64,000 nucleotides of DNA from Aurantibacillus circumpalustris (GCF_029625215.1 NZ_CP121197.1:2356001-2420000), one strand, 5' to 3'. Counted from the stretch's first letter, positions 26,055-36,227 are shown. The notes: generated by a model from the sequence alone, not told the origin. Program-made: numbers and translations.

Positions 26055-26991
26055 GATTTAAAACAGCAATCATTTTCTCGGCAATACCTTTACTCATTTT
26101 GTAATTGCTTTCGTGTGTCCAGCCAGCAATGTGTGGACTTAAAACGACTTTATTGGAATTTATAAGATAATGCATTGCAGCTGGTATTTCAGAAGTATTC
26201 ATGCCTTCAAAAGATGTTTTTTCATACTCTAATACATCCAAACAAGCCCCTTTTATTTTGCCAATTTTAATAGACTCTACCAGGTGATCAGTATTGACGC
26301 ACTTTCCGCGGGCTGTATTTATAAAATAAATTTTCTTTTTAAACTTTTCAATAAATGACTTATCTATTATATAATGAGTTTCTTCTGTTAATGGAAGATG
26401 AATACTAAGAATATCGCTTTCTTCAAACACTTTGTACAGAGACGATTCTTGGACGTAAGTATCCCCGAAGTTTTTTTTGTATTTGTCGTAGGCTAAAATT
26501 TTACATTCAAAACCAGAAAGTTTTTTTGCAAATGCCGAGCCCATATTTCCATAACCTATTATACCAACAGTTTTTTCTTTTATTTCGAAACCGCGATTTT
26601 CTGCACGCAACCAAATACCTTCTCTCACTTCTGCATCGGCTTTTTTTAAATTGTTCATCAACATGAGTAACATGCCCAGCGCATGTTCACCAACGGCATC
26701 TCTGTTGCCTTCTGGAACGCATAAACATTTTATATTCTTTGTTTCAGCATAAGGCACATCAATGTTTTCCATACCAGCACCGACTCTACCAATACATTTA
26801 AGCTGTTTACAGGTATCGAGAATTTCTTTAGTGATTTTAAAACGACTTCTTATAACGAGTCCATCATATTGACGTAAAAGGGTTATTAACTCTTCTGTGG
26901 ATTTTTCCCAAAAAAGATCACAAGAAATACCTGCAGCAATTAAAGTTTCATGAAGAACGGGATGATTAGAGTCGGCAAACAAAACACGCAT
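26044..26991 (-). CDS. D-2-hydroxyacid dehydrogenase, phosphoglycerate-dehydrogenase-like
   Basis: In this 315-residue protein the NAD-binding glycine motif is VGIIGYGNMGSAFAKKL. The substrate region is CIGRVGAGMENIDV, the catalytic Arg is in NTARGKCVNTD, and the catalytic His is in VVLSPHIAGWTHES. The fold and order match SerA-type dehydrogenases, but it lacks the C-terminal ACT domain and is therefore a short form. The likely reaction is NAD-dependent oxidation of 3-phosphoglycerate or a related 2-hydroxyacid. No serB or serC is adjacent, so the exact substrate is uncertain. Confidence 0.85.
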   Translation of the reverse strand: MRVLFADSNHPVLHETLIAAGISCDLFWEKSTEELITLLRQYDGLVIRSRFKITKEILDTCKQLKCIGRVGAGMENIDVPYAETKNIKCLCVPEGNRDAVGEHALGMLLMLMNNLKKADAEVREGIWLRAENRGFEIKEKTVGIIGYGNMGSAFAKKLSGFECKILAYDKYKKNFGDTYVQESSLYKVFEESDILSIHLPLTEETHYIIDKSFIEKFKKKIYFINTARGKCVNTDHLVESIKIGKIKGACLDVLEYEKTSFEGMNTSEIPAAMHYLINSNKVVLSPHIAGWTHESNYKMSKGIAEKMIAVLNLKN

Positions 26992-27271
26992 AAAACTAGA
27001 TACTAAAATTAATTACTATTCAAACACGAATTTCTCTACAATTCTTTAATTAATTGAAAATGAATCCTATTAAACAATTAACATTTACCTAACATAGCTC
27101 TTGTTCAAAATTGACTTTTTATCTTATTAACAACGTTATGAAGTCTTAAAGCCTAATAACAATGGGCTATAACATAGAGATTATATTTATGCACAACTTA
27201 TGAATAAGACTGAGACTTTTGTAAATTTATTATGAATCATTTTTTTGCACTTTTGCCCTCCACACAAGTTT

Positions 27272-28858
27272 ATGAATCAAGACAATCAAAATAAAACACG
27301 CAAACGCATTTTAACTTCAAGTCCTCAAAGTACGAATGAAATTGGAAAACTACCCCCTCAGGCTGTCGAACTTGAGGAGGCTGTTCTTGGTGCCATGTTA
27401 CTTGAAAGGGAAGCCTTAAGCACGGTAATTGATATTTTAAGCCCCGAGGCATTTTATAAAGAACAAAACGGCCGTGTGTTCGCAGCCATGATTACTTTGT
27501 TTAACCGCTCTGAGCCTGTAGATATTTTAACCGTAACACAAGAATTAAAACGTACAGGCGAACTCGAAATTGTAGGAGGTTCTTATTACGTATCAGCTCT
27601 AACCAACCGTATCGCATCTTCTGCAAACATTGAATTTCACGCTAGAATTGTTGCGCAAAAATATTTACAACGCGAACTTATTCGTTTAAGCACTGAAACT
27701 ATTAAAGTTGCCTACGAAGACAGTACCGATGTGTTTGAATTATTGGATGAAACAACAAAAAATATTTTTGAGATTTTAGATTCTAACGTGCGTAAACAGC
27801 ACGATAAAATGAGTACGCTTATTGCAAAAGCCATTACTGAAATTGAAAGTGCGGCTAATCAAAAAGACGGACTCTTAGGTGTTCCAAGTGGCTTTACTGC
27901 TATGGATAGAATTACAGGCGGTTGGCAAAAGTCAGATTTACTAATTCTTGCTGCAAGGCCAGGTATGGGTAAGACTGCGTTTGTAGTATCAATGGCAAAA
28001 AATGCTGCGGTTGAATTTAATAAACCAGTTGCTATTTTTAGTTTAGAGATGAGCAGTTTGCAATTGGTAAAACGTTTGATTTCGAGTGAAACCGAAATTT
28101 CTCAGGATAAAATTTTAAAAGGAAATTTAGATAACCATGAATTTGTTCAATTAAATGAACGTATTAAGAAGCTGGCTGTAGCCCCTTTATTTATTGATGA
28201 TACACCCGCTCTTTCTATTTTTGAATTACGTGCTAAGGCTCGTCGTTTAAAAGAAAATCAAAAAGTAGAGTTAATTATTATTGACTACCTACAATTAATG
28301 AGTGGCGGTCCTGACGGTAAAGGAAACCGTGAACAGGAGATTTCTCAAATTTCACGTGGGTTAAAAAGTTTAGCGAAAGAATTAGAGATTCCAATCATTG
28401 CTTTATCGCAGTTAAGTCGTCAGGTAGAAAACAGACCCGGTGGAAGTAAGCGTCCGCAATTAAGTGATTTACGTGAATCTGGAGCCATCGAACAAGATGC
28501 CGATATGGTAATGTTTATATACAGACCAGAGTATTATGGTTTAGAGGTGGATGAAAACAACGAGCCAACGCGTGGACGAGCCGAAGTAATTATTGCGAAG
28601 AATAGACATGGATCTTTGGAAACAGTTAAACTGCGTTTCATTGGTCAATATGCGAAGTTTGCCGATTTAGATTATACCGAAGGACAGGATATTATTTACA
28701 ATCAAAATAATCCAGGAGCACTGCAACAAAACGATGAGTTTTTAAATACTGGAACGAAAACGGTAGCTTCAAAAAATTGGGATAGGATTGAAGATAGTCC
28801 AAGTTCTGATATCATTAAACGCAACGATATAGAAGATTTTAACGAGCCGCCTTTTTAA
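27272..28858 (+). CDS. dnaB: replicative DNA helicase
   Basis: The protein has 528 residues from the ATG at 27272; an in-frame TTG 27 bases earlier is less likely to be the start. An N-terminal primase-interaction domain (LPPQAVELEEAVLGAMLLE) is followed by the RecA-like ATPase with Walker A ARPGMGKTAFVV, Walker B region LIIIDYLQLMSG, and QLSRQVENRPGG with the arginine-finger region. It unwinds DNA at the fork as a hexamer. The 280-bp upstream region is AT-rich and contains one DnaA-box-like TTATGCACA but no cluster. The C-terminal tail (after residue 480) is poorly conserved and Asn/Ser-rich. Confidence 0.97.
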   Translation: MNQDNQNKTRKRILTSSPQSTNEIGKLPPQAVELEEAVLGAMLLEREALSTVIDILSPEAFYKEQNGRVFAAMITLFNRSEPVDILTVTQELKRTGELEIVGGSYYVSALTNRIASSANIEFHARIVAQKYLQRELIRLSTETIKVAYEDSTDVFELLDETTKNIFEILDSNVRKQHDKMSTLIAKAITEIESAANQKDGLLGVPSGFTAMDRITGGWQKSDLLILAARPGMGKTAFVVSMAKNAAVEFNKPVAIFSLEMSSLQLVKRLISSETEISQDKILKGNLDNHEFVQLNERIKKLAVAPLFIDDTPALSIFELRAKARRLKENQKVELIIIDYLQLMSGGPDGKGNREQEISQISRGLKSLAKELEIPIIALSQLSRQVENRPGGSKRPQLSDLRESGAIEQDADMVMFIYRPEYYGLEVDENNEPTRGRAEVIIAKNRHGSLETVKLRFIGQYAKFADLDYTEGQDIIYNQNNPGALQQNDEFLNTGTKTVASKNWDRIEDSPSSDIIKRNDIEDFNEPPF

Positions 28859-28932
28859 GATTTTGATATAATTGTTTTTTGTGCATTCGCTAATGGGTGG
28901 ATGCGGTTAGTGAGAATTAAAAAATATTCACA

Positions 28933-29412
28933 ATGACTAAAGGCCAATTTATTGCTGACAGACTTCGCGAAGTCTATTTGAACGGCAAGTGGATTGCTAA
29001 CACCAATTACAAAGAACAATTATTAAGTATAAATTGGCAACAAGCCACTCAAAAAATTGAAAGTTTAAATACCATTGCCGCACTTACTTTTCACATAAAC
29101 TATTACTTGCAGGGATTGTTACCGGTACTGAATGGTGGGAAACTTGAAATTAGCGACAAATTTAGTTTTGATCTTCCTCAAATTCAATCGGAAAAAGATT
29201 GGAATAAACTAGTTAACGAATTTTTGTTTAATGCTGAGAAGTTTGCGGATCGTGTAGAAAAATTATCTGATAAAGACTTAAACAAGATTTTTGTTGAAGA
29301 AAAGTATGGAACCTATCAACGAAACGTAGAAGTAGTTATTGAGCACAGTTATTATCATTTAGGGCAGATTTCTCTTATAAAAAAAATGATACAAGGAAAT
29401 AATTCAAACTAA
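28933..29412 (+). CDS. DinB-like superfamily protein (DUF1572 type)
   Basis: The 159-residue protein is a predicted four-helix bundle. Potential metal-ligand histidines occur in LTFHINYYLQG and in the C-terminal EHSYYHLGQISLIKKM helix, the HxxxH-like triad pattern of the DinB/YfiT superfamily. Members are often thiol- or metal-dependent transferases. The specific reaction is unknown. It is probably cytoplasmic. It is a single gene or loosely linked to the downstream YdeI-like gene. Confidence 0.75.
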   Translation: MTKGQFIADRLREVYLNGKWIANTNYKEQLLSINWQQATQKIESLNTIAALTFHINYYLQGLLPVLNGGKLEISDKFSFDLPQIQSEKDWNKLVNEFLFNAEKFADRVEKLSDKDLNKIFVEEKYGTYQRNVEVVIEHSYYHLGQISLIKKMIQGNNSN

Positions 29413-29497
29413 GGCGAAAATAAAATAGTAAAAGGTTGTTTGTTTAGTTTGCTAGCACTTTGGAATCAAATTGTGGTATTTTAACCTATCTAAGAAT

Positions 29498-29983
29498 GTG
29501 GTAGATAAATTTAAAGCTGAAATTGAACTTGCTGGTATAAATCCTTTTGTACTCATACCAGATAAAATTTTGGTAAAAATATTTAAAAAGGCTGGGAAGG
29601 ATAAAGGACCTATACCTATTAAGGGCAAAATAAATAGGGTAGCTTATGTACAATCTTTGGTAAGATTAAAGGGAGTTTGGCGATTATACATCAATGCAAG
29701 TATGCTCAAAAATTCCCCAAAAAGAATTGGCGAATTTATTGAGGTAATGATAGAATTTGATTCCACAGATAGAACTATTAAGCCGCATCCAAAATTCACA
29801 AAGGCCCTAAAAGAAAACAAAGAAGCTAAAGCTGTGTTTGATGGATTAAGACCTTCTTTGCAAAAAGAAATCATAAAATATTTATCGTTTCTAAAAACAG
29901 ACAAAAGTATTAACGAGAATGTTATAAAAGCAATAGGTTTTTTGCTGGGTAAACAGAGGTTCATCGGTCGATCTAAGCCATAA
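29498..29983 (+). CDS. DUF1905/YdeI-like protein
   Basis: The frame is open from TTG 29471, but the region upstream of GTG 29498 resembles a promoter and carries no family similarity, so GTG 29498 (161 residues) is preferred. The N-terminal part (DKFKAEIELAG ... VLIPDK) and MLKNSPKRIGEFIEVMIEFD match DUF1905. The C-terminal part (LRPSLQKEIIKYLSFLKTD) is the Omp-associated YdeI/OmdA-like helix region. Two-domain proteins of this type have no settled function; YdeI homologues have been linked to peptide resistance. Start choice is uncertain. Confidence 0.7.
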   Translation: MVDKFKAEIELAGINPFVLIPDKILVKIFKKAGKDKGPIPIKGKINRVAYVQSLVRLKGVWRLYINASMLKNSPKRIGEFIEVMIEFDSTDRTIKPHPKFTKALKENKEAKAVFDGLRPSLQKEIIKYLSFLKTDKSINENVIKAIGFLLGKQRFIGRSKP

Positions 29984-30068
29984 AATTTTTGGTGCAAGTT
30001 ATGACATTAGCAAGTATCAGATTTTTAACGCTATTAAGATTAGCGATATTTGTAAATAAATTATTGAA

Positions 30069-30911
30069 ATGAGTTCTCAAGATAATATCAATTATTGCCG
30101 AATCGCTGAAGCCATAAATTTTATAAAAGATAATTTTAAGTCGCAACCCAGCTTGGATGAGATCGCAGAACAAATTAATTTAAGTCCGTATCATTTCCAA
30201 CGACTATTTACTGATTGGGCCGGGACGAGTCCGAAGAAATTCCTTCAATACATTAGTATTGAACACGCTAAAAAACTTTTAAAGGGACATCAAGCGTCAC
30301 TTTTTGACACGGCACACGAAACCGGACTTTCAGGAACAAGTCGCTTGCATGACTTATTTATCACTATTGAAGGTATGACGCCTGCCGAATATAAAAATGG
30401 CGGAAAAGATTTAGCTATAAATTACAGTTTTGCAAAAAGTCCATTTGGGAATATTTTGGTTGCATCAACAGAAAAAGGAATTTGTTATATGGCTTTTTCG
30501 GAGGATGAACTTATTTCGATTTCTGAATTGAAAAAACATTTTCCAAATGCTACTTATAGAAAAAGGATAGATTTATTTCAGCAAAATGCGCTTTGTGTTT
30601 TTACGAACGATTGGGCAAAATTGGACCAAGTGAAATTACATTTAAGAGGAACAGATTTTCAACTTAAAGTATGGCAAACCCTTTTAAAGATTCCACAAGG
30701 TCAGTTGTCAAGTTATGGTGTCATTGCAAACGAGATTGAAAAACCAAAAGCTTCAAGGGCTGTTGGCACGGCTACTGGATCTAACCCTGTGGCGTTTCTG
30801 ATTCCTTGTCATCGAGTCATTCAAGGTAGCGGAAACTTAGGTGGTTATATGTGGGGAAATACGCGTAAGTCTGCCATTATTGCTTGGGAAAGCGCTAAAG
30901 TAGATTCTTGA
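30069..30911 (+). CDS. Ada-like AraC-HTH/O6-alkylguanine-DNA alkyltransferase fusion
   Basis: Residues 12 to about 105 form an AraC-type helix-turn-helix (SLDEIAEQINLSPYHFQRLF). Residues about 125-280 form the methyltransferase, with the alkyl acceptor Cys247 in the FLIPCHRVIQ motif (PCHRV). It repairs O6-methylguanine by suicide transfer to this Cys. Unlike E. coli Ada, the N-terminal zinc domain that senses methylphosphotriesters is missing, so induction by the classic route is unlikely. The AlkB-type repair gene follows 9 bp downstream, forming an alkylation-repair operon. Confidence 0.95.
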   Translation: MSSQDNINYCRIAEAINFIKDNFKSQPSLDEIAEQINLSPYHFQRLFTDWAGTSPKKFLQYISIEHAKKLLKGHQASLFDTAHETGLSGTSRLHDLFITIEGMTPAEYKNGGKDLAINYSFAKSPFGNILVASTEKGICYMAFSEDELISISELKKHFPNATYRKRIDLFQQNALCVFTNDWAKLDQVKLHLRGTDFQLKVWQTLLKIPQGQLSSYGVIANEIEKPKASRAVGTATGSNPVAFLIPCHRVIQGSGNLGGYMWGNTRKSAIIAWESAKVDS

Positions 30912-30920
30912 AATTAAAGT

Positions 30921-31532
30921 ATGATGGAATTATTTGACAAAGAGTTTGATCCAACTATTAATCTTCTGCCCAAAGATGGAATGGTAAATTATCATGGAAA
31001 ATTAATTTCCGTTAGAGAAGCCAACTATTATTTCGAAAATTTATTAAACACCATTCAATGGAAGAATGATGAGGCTGTTATTTTTGGTAAATTGATAGTG
31101 ACTAAACGAAAAGTGGCTTGGTATGGCGATACTGATTTCGACTACACCTATTCAAATACTACCAAAAAAGCTCTTCCTTGGACTAATGAACTTTTAGAAT
31201 TAAAAAAATTGATTGAAGAAAAAACGGGAGAAACTTTTAATTCTTGTCTGCTTAATCTTTATCACAACGGTGACGAAGGAATGGCTTGGCATAGCGACGG
31301 AGAAAGGGATCTTAAAAAAAACGGAGCGATTGCCTCGCTGAGTTTAGGTGCCGAGCGCAAATTTTCATTCAAACACAAAGAGAATAAAGAGAAAGTTAGT
31401 TTGATTTTAGAAAATGGTAGTTTATTAGTAATGACGGACGAAACGCAAAGTCATTGGTTACACAGACTACCACCAACAAAACTCATTTTAAAACCAAGGA
31501 TAAATCTTACTTTCAGAACAATTGTTTTGTAA
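30921..31532 (+). CDS. AlkB-family 2-oxoglutarate/Fe(II)-dependent dioxygenase (DNA repair)
   Basis: The 203-residue protein has iron ligands His124 and Asp126 in GMAWHSDGERD (HxD) and a distal His181 in QSHWLHRLPP. The 2-oxoglutarate-binding arginines are in RINLTFR near the end. It resembles the AlkB2/AlkB3 branch found in bacteria and eukaryotes, which demethylates 1-methyladenine and 3-methylcytosine in DNA or RNA. It sits 9 bp after an Ada-like gene, so both products likely act together on alkylation damage. The length is typical. Confidence 0.93.
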   Translation: MMELFDKEFDPTINLLPKDGMVNYHGKLISVREANYYFENLLNTIQWKNDEAVIFGKLIVTKRKVAWYGDTDFDYTYSNTTKKALPWTNELLELKKLIEEKTGETFNSCLLNLYHNGDEGMAWHSDGERDLKKNGAIASLSLGAERKFSFKHKENKEKVSLILENGSLLVMTDETQSHWLHRLPPTKLILKPRINLTFRTIVL

Positions 31533-31562
31533 AGAATAAGGAGATATTGAAATAAAGATTGT

Positions 31563-34500
31563 TTACCTAAACAGTGTCACATGCCCATCAAGGATTTTCA
31601 TTTCACCACCGAGGCTTGATACTTTAATTTGCCACACGTACACATCGTCTTTGCAGGGCTCGCCGTTAAAAGTGCCGTCCCAGCCCTTATTTAGTTCAAA
31701 GGTTTGAAACACTTTATTTCCCCAACGGTTAAACACATTTAACTCGTAGAATTTAATTCCAGTACAAACCGGTAAAAAGGTAGGATTAGTATTATCATTA
31801 TTCGGTGTAAAAGCATTAGGCACATACACATTAAAATCGGTTTCAATTTTAATAGCCTTTACAATGGTATCAGCGCAGCCCCATTTGTTTTTAATGAGCA
31901 GAGCCACAGGGTAAATTCCTGCATTCTTAAAGAAATAAGAGGTGTTTTCTTGTTTTGAAATCTTACCCTTATCATTAATAAAATACCAGTTCCATTCACT
32001 GAGTTCTAATCCTGAAGATTTGTTTGTGAAATATACCTCGTCGATGCCCTCCACAGGTCTTTCGGGAGAGGTAACAAAATCAGCTACCGGAATTTCTCTG
32101 GCATGCACCACAAAACTTGCCGTGTTAGCACAAGTGCTAATGGTATCAATAAAAGTACCGCGAATAATATAATCTCCAGCAACAGTAAAAGGACGCGAGA
32201 AATTTTTGCCTTGAATAACAGACTCATTGTTTATTTGCCACTGGGTAGCAATATTGGTTGTGGTAGAACTAGAGAAATAAGAAAAATCAGAACTAAACGG
32301 AACACAAGCATCCATGGTAGTTCCAAGTAATGTGCCATCTGGCAAAGGATCAAAAGAAATACTGGTTTGAGTAGAATTACTACAGCCCAAAGCATCAGTA
32401 GCAATTAAGGTATAACTGCCCACATAAGAGGGGCTGCTTAAAGTAAACGTAAACACCTTTTGATTATGATTAAAATTGCTTGGGCCTTTCCACTCGTAAG
32501 AACTGCCACCAAAACCTTCCAGAGATATTTCTTTATTTAAACACACTTTTGTAGCTGGGTAAACACTCAGCCAAGGAGTTGGTAGTGGGGTGGTGCTAAT
32601 ACTAGCAGTGGTAGTAGAAGTACAGGAATTCGCTGCACCACCAATAACGGTGTAAATGGAAGGAGCAACGCTTGTGGCATTTTTAATTAAAGTAATAGCT
32701 TGATTAGAATAATAAAAACCCGGTCCGGTCCATGTATAAGTACTAGCTCCACTTACTTTAAGGGTTGCTTCGTTATTAAGACAGACCGTTGTACTTACCG
32801 GACTTAAAATAGGGTTTGTATAAATATTTACGGCCAGTGTTGCAGAGTTTTGACAAGAGTTTGCATCAATAACACTTAAACTATAAACTCCTGAAAAATG
32901 AACCTTGGCAGAATCTCGTACGATGTTTTGAGACTGACTACCAGTAAAACTCATTACCGATGAAGGTTGCCATAAATAAGAAACAGCATTACTAACCGCA
33001 GTTGCATTCAAAAATAATTTTTCTGTCTCACACACGTGCGAGTTACTACTTAAACTAAAACTTGGTAAAGGATTAATCACCACAACATGGGTTGCAGTAT
33101 TTATACAAGGCCCCGTTGTAACCTGCAGCGTATACACGCCGCCATTACTTACTATGACACCATAAATACTTGTATTCTGAAATGCGGAACTAAATCCGAC
33201 AGGTCCAGTCCAAGAGTAGGAAGTTCCACCACTACCATTAAGATTTAAATCAGTACCAAAACATTTAGGACTATTACTCGTGATGGTAGGAATTGGCACA
33301 GCGGTTACCGTTACATCGGCTGTAGCGGTATTGGTGCAACCCACCGCTGAAGTTGCTTTTACGGTGTAAATACCAGAAGCAATTACAGATGGATTAGCAA
33401 CCGAAGGGTTTTGAATATTAGACGTGTAGGAATTAGGTCCTACCCAAAAATAAGAAGCGCCTACAAAAGAATTTGAAAATAGGTTCAGTGTCTGGGTAAC
33501 ACATACCGTACTTCCAAAAGCAGACAGAGTAGGTGTTGGATTCACCACAACCGTGTTGGAAGTGCTGGCTGTACAACTGTTAGCGGCAGTTACCGTTAGA
33601 TTGTACACGCCACTATTGTTAGGAATAGCTCCTGCAATAATTGGATACTGTTGTGATGAAGAATAACCTACCGGTCCGTTCCAAAAATAAGATTGCCCAC
33701 CATTGGCAAACAGACTTAAATTTTGTCCGTTACAAATAGGACTGTTACTACTCATTAAAGCAAAAGGAACTGGCTTTAAAATAATGCTTGCCGTGGCAAT
33801 AGAAGTACAACCCAAAGCACTTCCAACAACAGAGTATTGCTGGGTTACATTGGGATTATCAGCAAAGCTATTACCAATAGCGGTTCCGTTCCAAGTATAT
33901 GAGCTTGCCCCGTTAGCTGTAAGAGTGCCTGTTTGCAATGGACAAATAGAAACGTTACTTACCGAGAGAACAGGGTTTTGAATAAAATCGACAGAAATGG
34001 TTTGGCTGACAAGACAGTTTAAAGAATCTCTGCTACTCAAAGTGTAAACAGGTGTTCCTGCAACAGCCTGACTAACGGTTCTGGTGTTGTTTATCACGCT
34101 GCCTGTCCAAGTATATGTATAACCACTACCAAGTAAATAAGGAGTTCCACCTGAGTTAACACCACTCAAAGTAACGCTGGTTCCAGCGCAAGTGGTAGGA
34201 CTCGAGGAGGAAAGAACTAAATTTAAAGGAGGTGGTTGACTGATGTAAAACGATTGATTAATGTCGCAACCAGTAAGAGCGTCAGTGACGGAAATAGACC
34301 AGATCCCGGCACTCAAAGAAGGTGTGGGACTAGTGTAGGTGGTGGTGAGACTTGTCCACAAATAATTTACAGAACCTGATCCTCCACCAATATTAGTAAC
34401 ATTGGCGGTGGCTGTATTTGCTCCGTTGCAAGTAACACTGCCAGCATAATTTAAAGTCCCTGTGAGTGGAATAAGTGAGGTAAATAAGGTGGTAGCGGTG

Positions 34501-36227
34501 TAAGTATAATTGTTTCCAAAGTCAAACACAGTAAGCGTGTATGTGCCAGGACTTAGACCAGTAGCCACTGAATTTGCTTGAGCAGAAGGCATCCAGGTGT
34601 AAGAAAACGGGCCTACGCCACCTGTAGCAACTACAGTTGCGGAGCCAAGGTTAGCACAGGTAATAGAGGTGCTCGTAACAGAAATACAAGGTTGATTAAT
34701 ATTAACCACTTGTTTTATTGTATCAGTACCGCCACCACAACTATAATATAAAATAAGATTTACAGAATAAGTACCAAGATTTGTAAACGCGTGAACAGGT
34801 GAAACGAGTGTTGATGTGTTTGCCGAACCCGAAGCCGGATCGCCGAAATTCCATTGTAGGCCGGTAAGAGAATAACCAGACGAGGAACACCCAACTGTAG
34901 TGATGGAAGGGTTGTAAGAAGAATTAAATAGAGCAGATTGACAACCGTAGCTGTTACTAACCGTATAAGTGTATGGGGTTGGCGTAGGATGCTGTACAAA
35001 ATAACTGCACATAAAATTAGGAAGGCCGTACCAAGAAGTTTTTGGAGTGGTGGTTTGCCCAAGGGCAGTAAAACCGCACGCCGCTCCTAAGGCATTCGGG
35101 TTATTAATAACGTCAAGGTTAGTCGTGTTATAAACTGGATAGTATATTTTACCATTCCGAGCTAACTGCAAAGAGGTTGCCCAGTAGCCTGATGCTAATG
35201 ATACGGTATAAATGCTTGCGGCAATTGCAGTTGGTGATCCTGCACATAAATTCCATTGAAGTAATTCTGTAGTGTAAGAAGGGCTTATGTAGTAATAACG
35301 GGCGCCGTAAAATTTTGTTCCATCGGGAGAAAACTCGCAAGCCATACCGCCACCGTTCCAGTTGTTATTTAGTACCACCGTGGAAACTGGAAGAGAAAGC
35401 GAATTTGAAACAACTCCCGTAGTATTATCAAAATCATAAAGCTCAAAAGATTGGTTGAGGTTTATATTATTAATATTATTGTTGTTATAATTTGCAACTC
35501 CTAATTTTTTACCATTTGGTGAAAATTTAATATTCCCCCAATAGTCATAATTTCCATTATTCCAAACGGTATAAGTAGAAGCCGGGGAAACAATTGCAGT
35601 GGTATTAATTCCCGTGGATGTTAAAAGATACGCCCGAAAATTTGGTGTATAGGTACCAGTGTTAATTGAACTGTTCCAATAAGATTCTTTGATTAGAATC
35701 CAAATATCGTTCCCGTTGCAATGCCTGGTTGCAGTTACTTTACTACCAACACCTGCTGAGGATGTTAGGGTTGTGTACAGTGTGGCATTCTTTGTGGTTA
35801 CAGATCCTTGACCTGCCGCTAAACTCATGTCAACGACAGAATAATAAATGGTACTGGTGCAATTAAAACAATTGTTCCATTGCATATAAACCACATAGTA
35901 TAGGTTTGTATTGCCAGGTTGTTTTAAAATAATACAGTTTTGAGGGCCATTCCAACCCAATAAACCACTTCCATTTGCCATAATAGCATGGGTATTGTCC
36001 CAAATATTTTGGCCATTCGCGTAAAATAATAAATTACCGTTTGCATCTGACATTGTAGCTGAAGAGTAATTGCTACTCATTGTGCTGGTAGTTAAAGGAG
36101 TCGGAGGATTTGTACTAAAACTTAACCCTGCTCCATTGCCAAAATACCAGTTATTGGTTTGATTTTGAGAGAGTCCAGATAAACTGAACAAAGTGAAGAA
36201 AAGAAGTGTTGAGATTTTTTTGATCAT
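31563..36227 (-). CDS. large T9SS type B surface protein with SprB/Ig-like/PKD repeats
   Basis: The 1554-residue protein has a signal peptide (KKISTLLFFTLFSLSGLSQ). The first about 400 residues are an N-terminal propeller-like domain (NNWYFGNGAGLSFST ... GNLLFYANGQNIWDN) common in gliding-associated proteins. About a dozen cysteine-bearing beta-sandwich modules follow, including two SprB-like repeats, a PKD-type module near the end and many with SYxWxGPxGF. The C-terminus (VYVPNAFTPNNDN then FNRWGNKVFQ and GWDGTFNGEPC) is the CHU_C, type B sorting domain that directs T9SS export. It is likely displayed on the cell surface as an adhesin-like or matrix protein. Ligand unknown. Confidence 0.93.
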   Translation of the reverse strand: MIKKISTLLFFTLFSLSGLSQNQTNNWYFGNGAGLSFSTNPPTPLTTSTMSSNYSSATMSDANGNLLFYANGQNIWDNTHAIMANGSGLLGWNGPQNCIILKQPGNTNLYYVVYMQWNNCFNCTSTIYYSVVDMSLAAGQGSVTTKNATLYTTLTSSAGVGSKVTATRHCNGNDIWILIKESYWNSSINTGTYTPNFRAYLLTSTGINTTAIVSPASTYTVWNNGNYDYWGNIKFSPNGKKLGVANYNNNNINNINLNQSFELYDFDNTTGVVSNSLSLPVSTVVLNNNWNGGGMACEFSPDGTKFYGARYYYISPSYTTELLQWNLCAGSPTAIAASIYTVSLASGYWATSLQLARNGKIYYPVYNTTNLDVINNPNALGAACGFTALGQTTTPKTSWYGLPNFMCSYFVQHPTPTPYTYTVSNSYGCQSALFNSSYNPSITTVGCSSSGYSLTGLQWNFGDPASGSANTSTLVSPVHAFTNLGTYSVNLILYYSCGGGTDTIKQVVNINQPCISVTSTSITCANLGSATVVATGGVGPFSYTWMPSAQANSVATGLSPGTYTLTVFDFGNNYTYTATTLFTSLIPLTGTLNYAGSVTCNGANTATANVTNIGGGSGSVNYLWTSLTTTYTSPTPSLSAGIWSISVTDALTGCDINQSFYISQPPPLNLVLSSSSPTTCAGTSVTLSGVNSGGTPYLLGSGYTYTWTGSVINNTRTVSQAVAGTPVYTLSSRDSLNCLVSQTISVDFIQNPVLSVSNVSICPLQTGTLTANGASSYTWNGTAIGNSFADNPNVTQQYSVVGSALGCTSIATASIILKPVPFALMSSNSPICNGQNLSLFANGGQSYFWNGPVGYSSSQQYPIIAGAIPNNSGVYNLTVTAANSCTASTSNTVVVNPTPTLSAFGSTVCVTQTLNLFSNSFVGASYFWVGPNSYTSNIQNPSVANPSVIASGIYTVKATSAVGCTNTATADVTVTAVPIPTITSNSPKCFGTDLNLNGSGGTSYSWTGPVGFSSAFQNTSIYGVIVSNGGVYTLQVTTGPCINTATHVVVINPLPSFSLSSNSHVCETEKLFLNATAVSNAVSYLWQPSSVMSFTGSQSQNIVRDSAKVHFSGVYSLSVIDANSCQNSATLAVNIYTNPILSPVSTTVCLNNEATLKVSGASTYTWTGPGFYYSNQAITLIKNATSVAPSIYTVIGGAANSCTSTTTASISTTPLPTPWLSVYPATKVCLNKEISLEGFGGSSYEWKGPSNFNHNQKVFTFTLSSPSYVGSYTLIATDALGCSNSTQTSISFDPLPDGTLLGTTMDACVPFSSDFSYFSSSTTTNIATQWQINNESVIQGKNFSRPFTVAGDYIIRGTFIDTISTCANTASFVVHAREIPVADFVTSPERPVEGIDEVYFTNKSSGLELSEWNWYFINDKGKISKQENTSYFFKNAGIYPVALLIKNKWGCADTIVKAIKIETDFNVYVPNAFTPNNDNTNPTFLPVCTGIKFYELNVFNRWGNKVFQTFELNKGWDGTFNGEPCKDDVYVWQIKVSSLGGEMKILDGHVTLFR

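Noticed and set aside
26992-27271. Replication origin upstream of dnaB
   Set aside because: Only one DnaA-box-like TTATGCACA (27188-27196) is seen; no cluster, no AT-rich unwinding element with several boxes, and no dnaA or dnaN nearby.
32103-35340. Several open frames of 60-100 codons on either strand inside the T9SS type B gene
   Set aside because: They overlap a clearly coding repetitive gene, lack start signals and show no recognisable domains.
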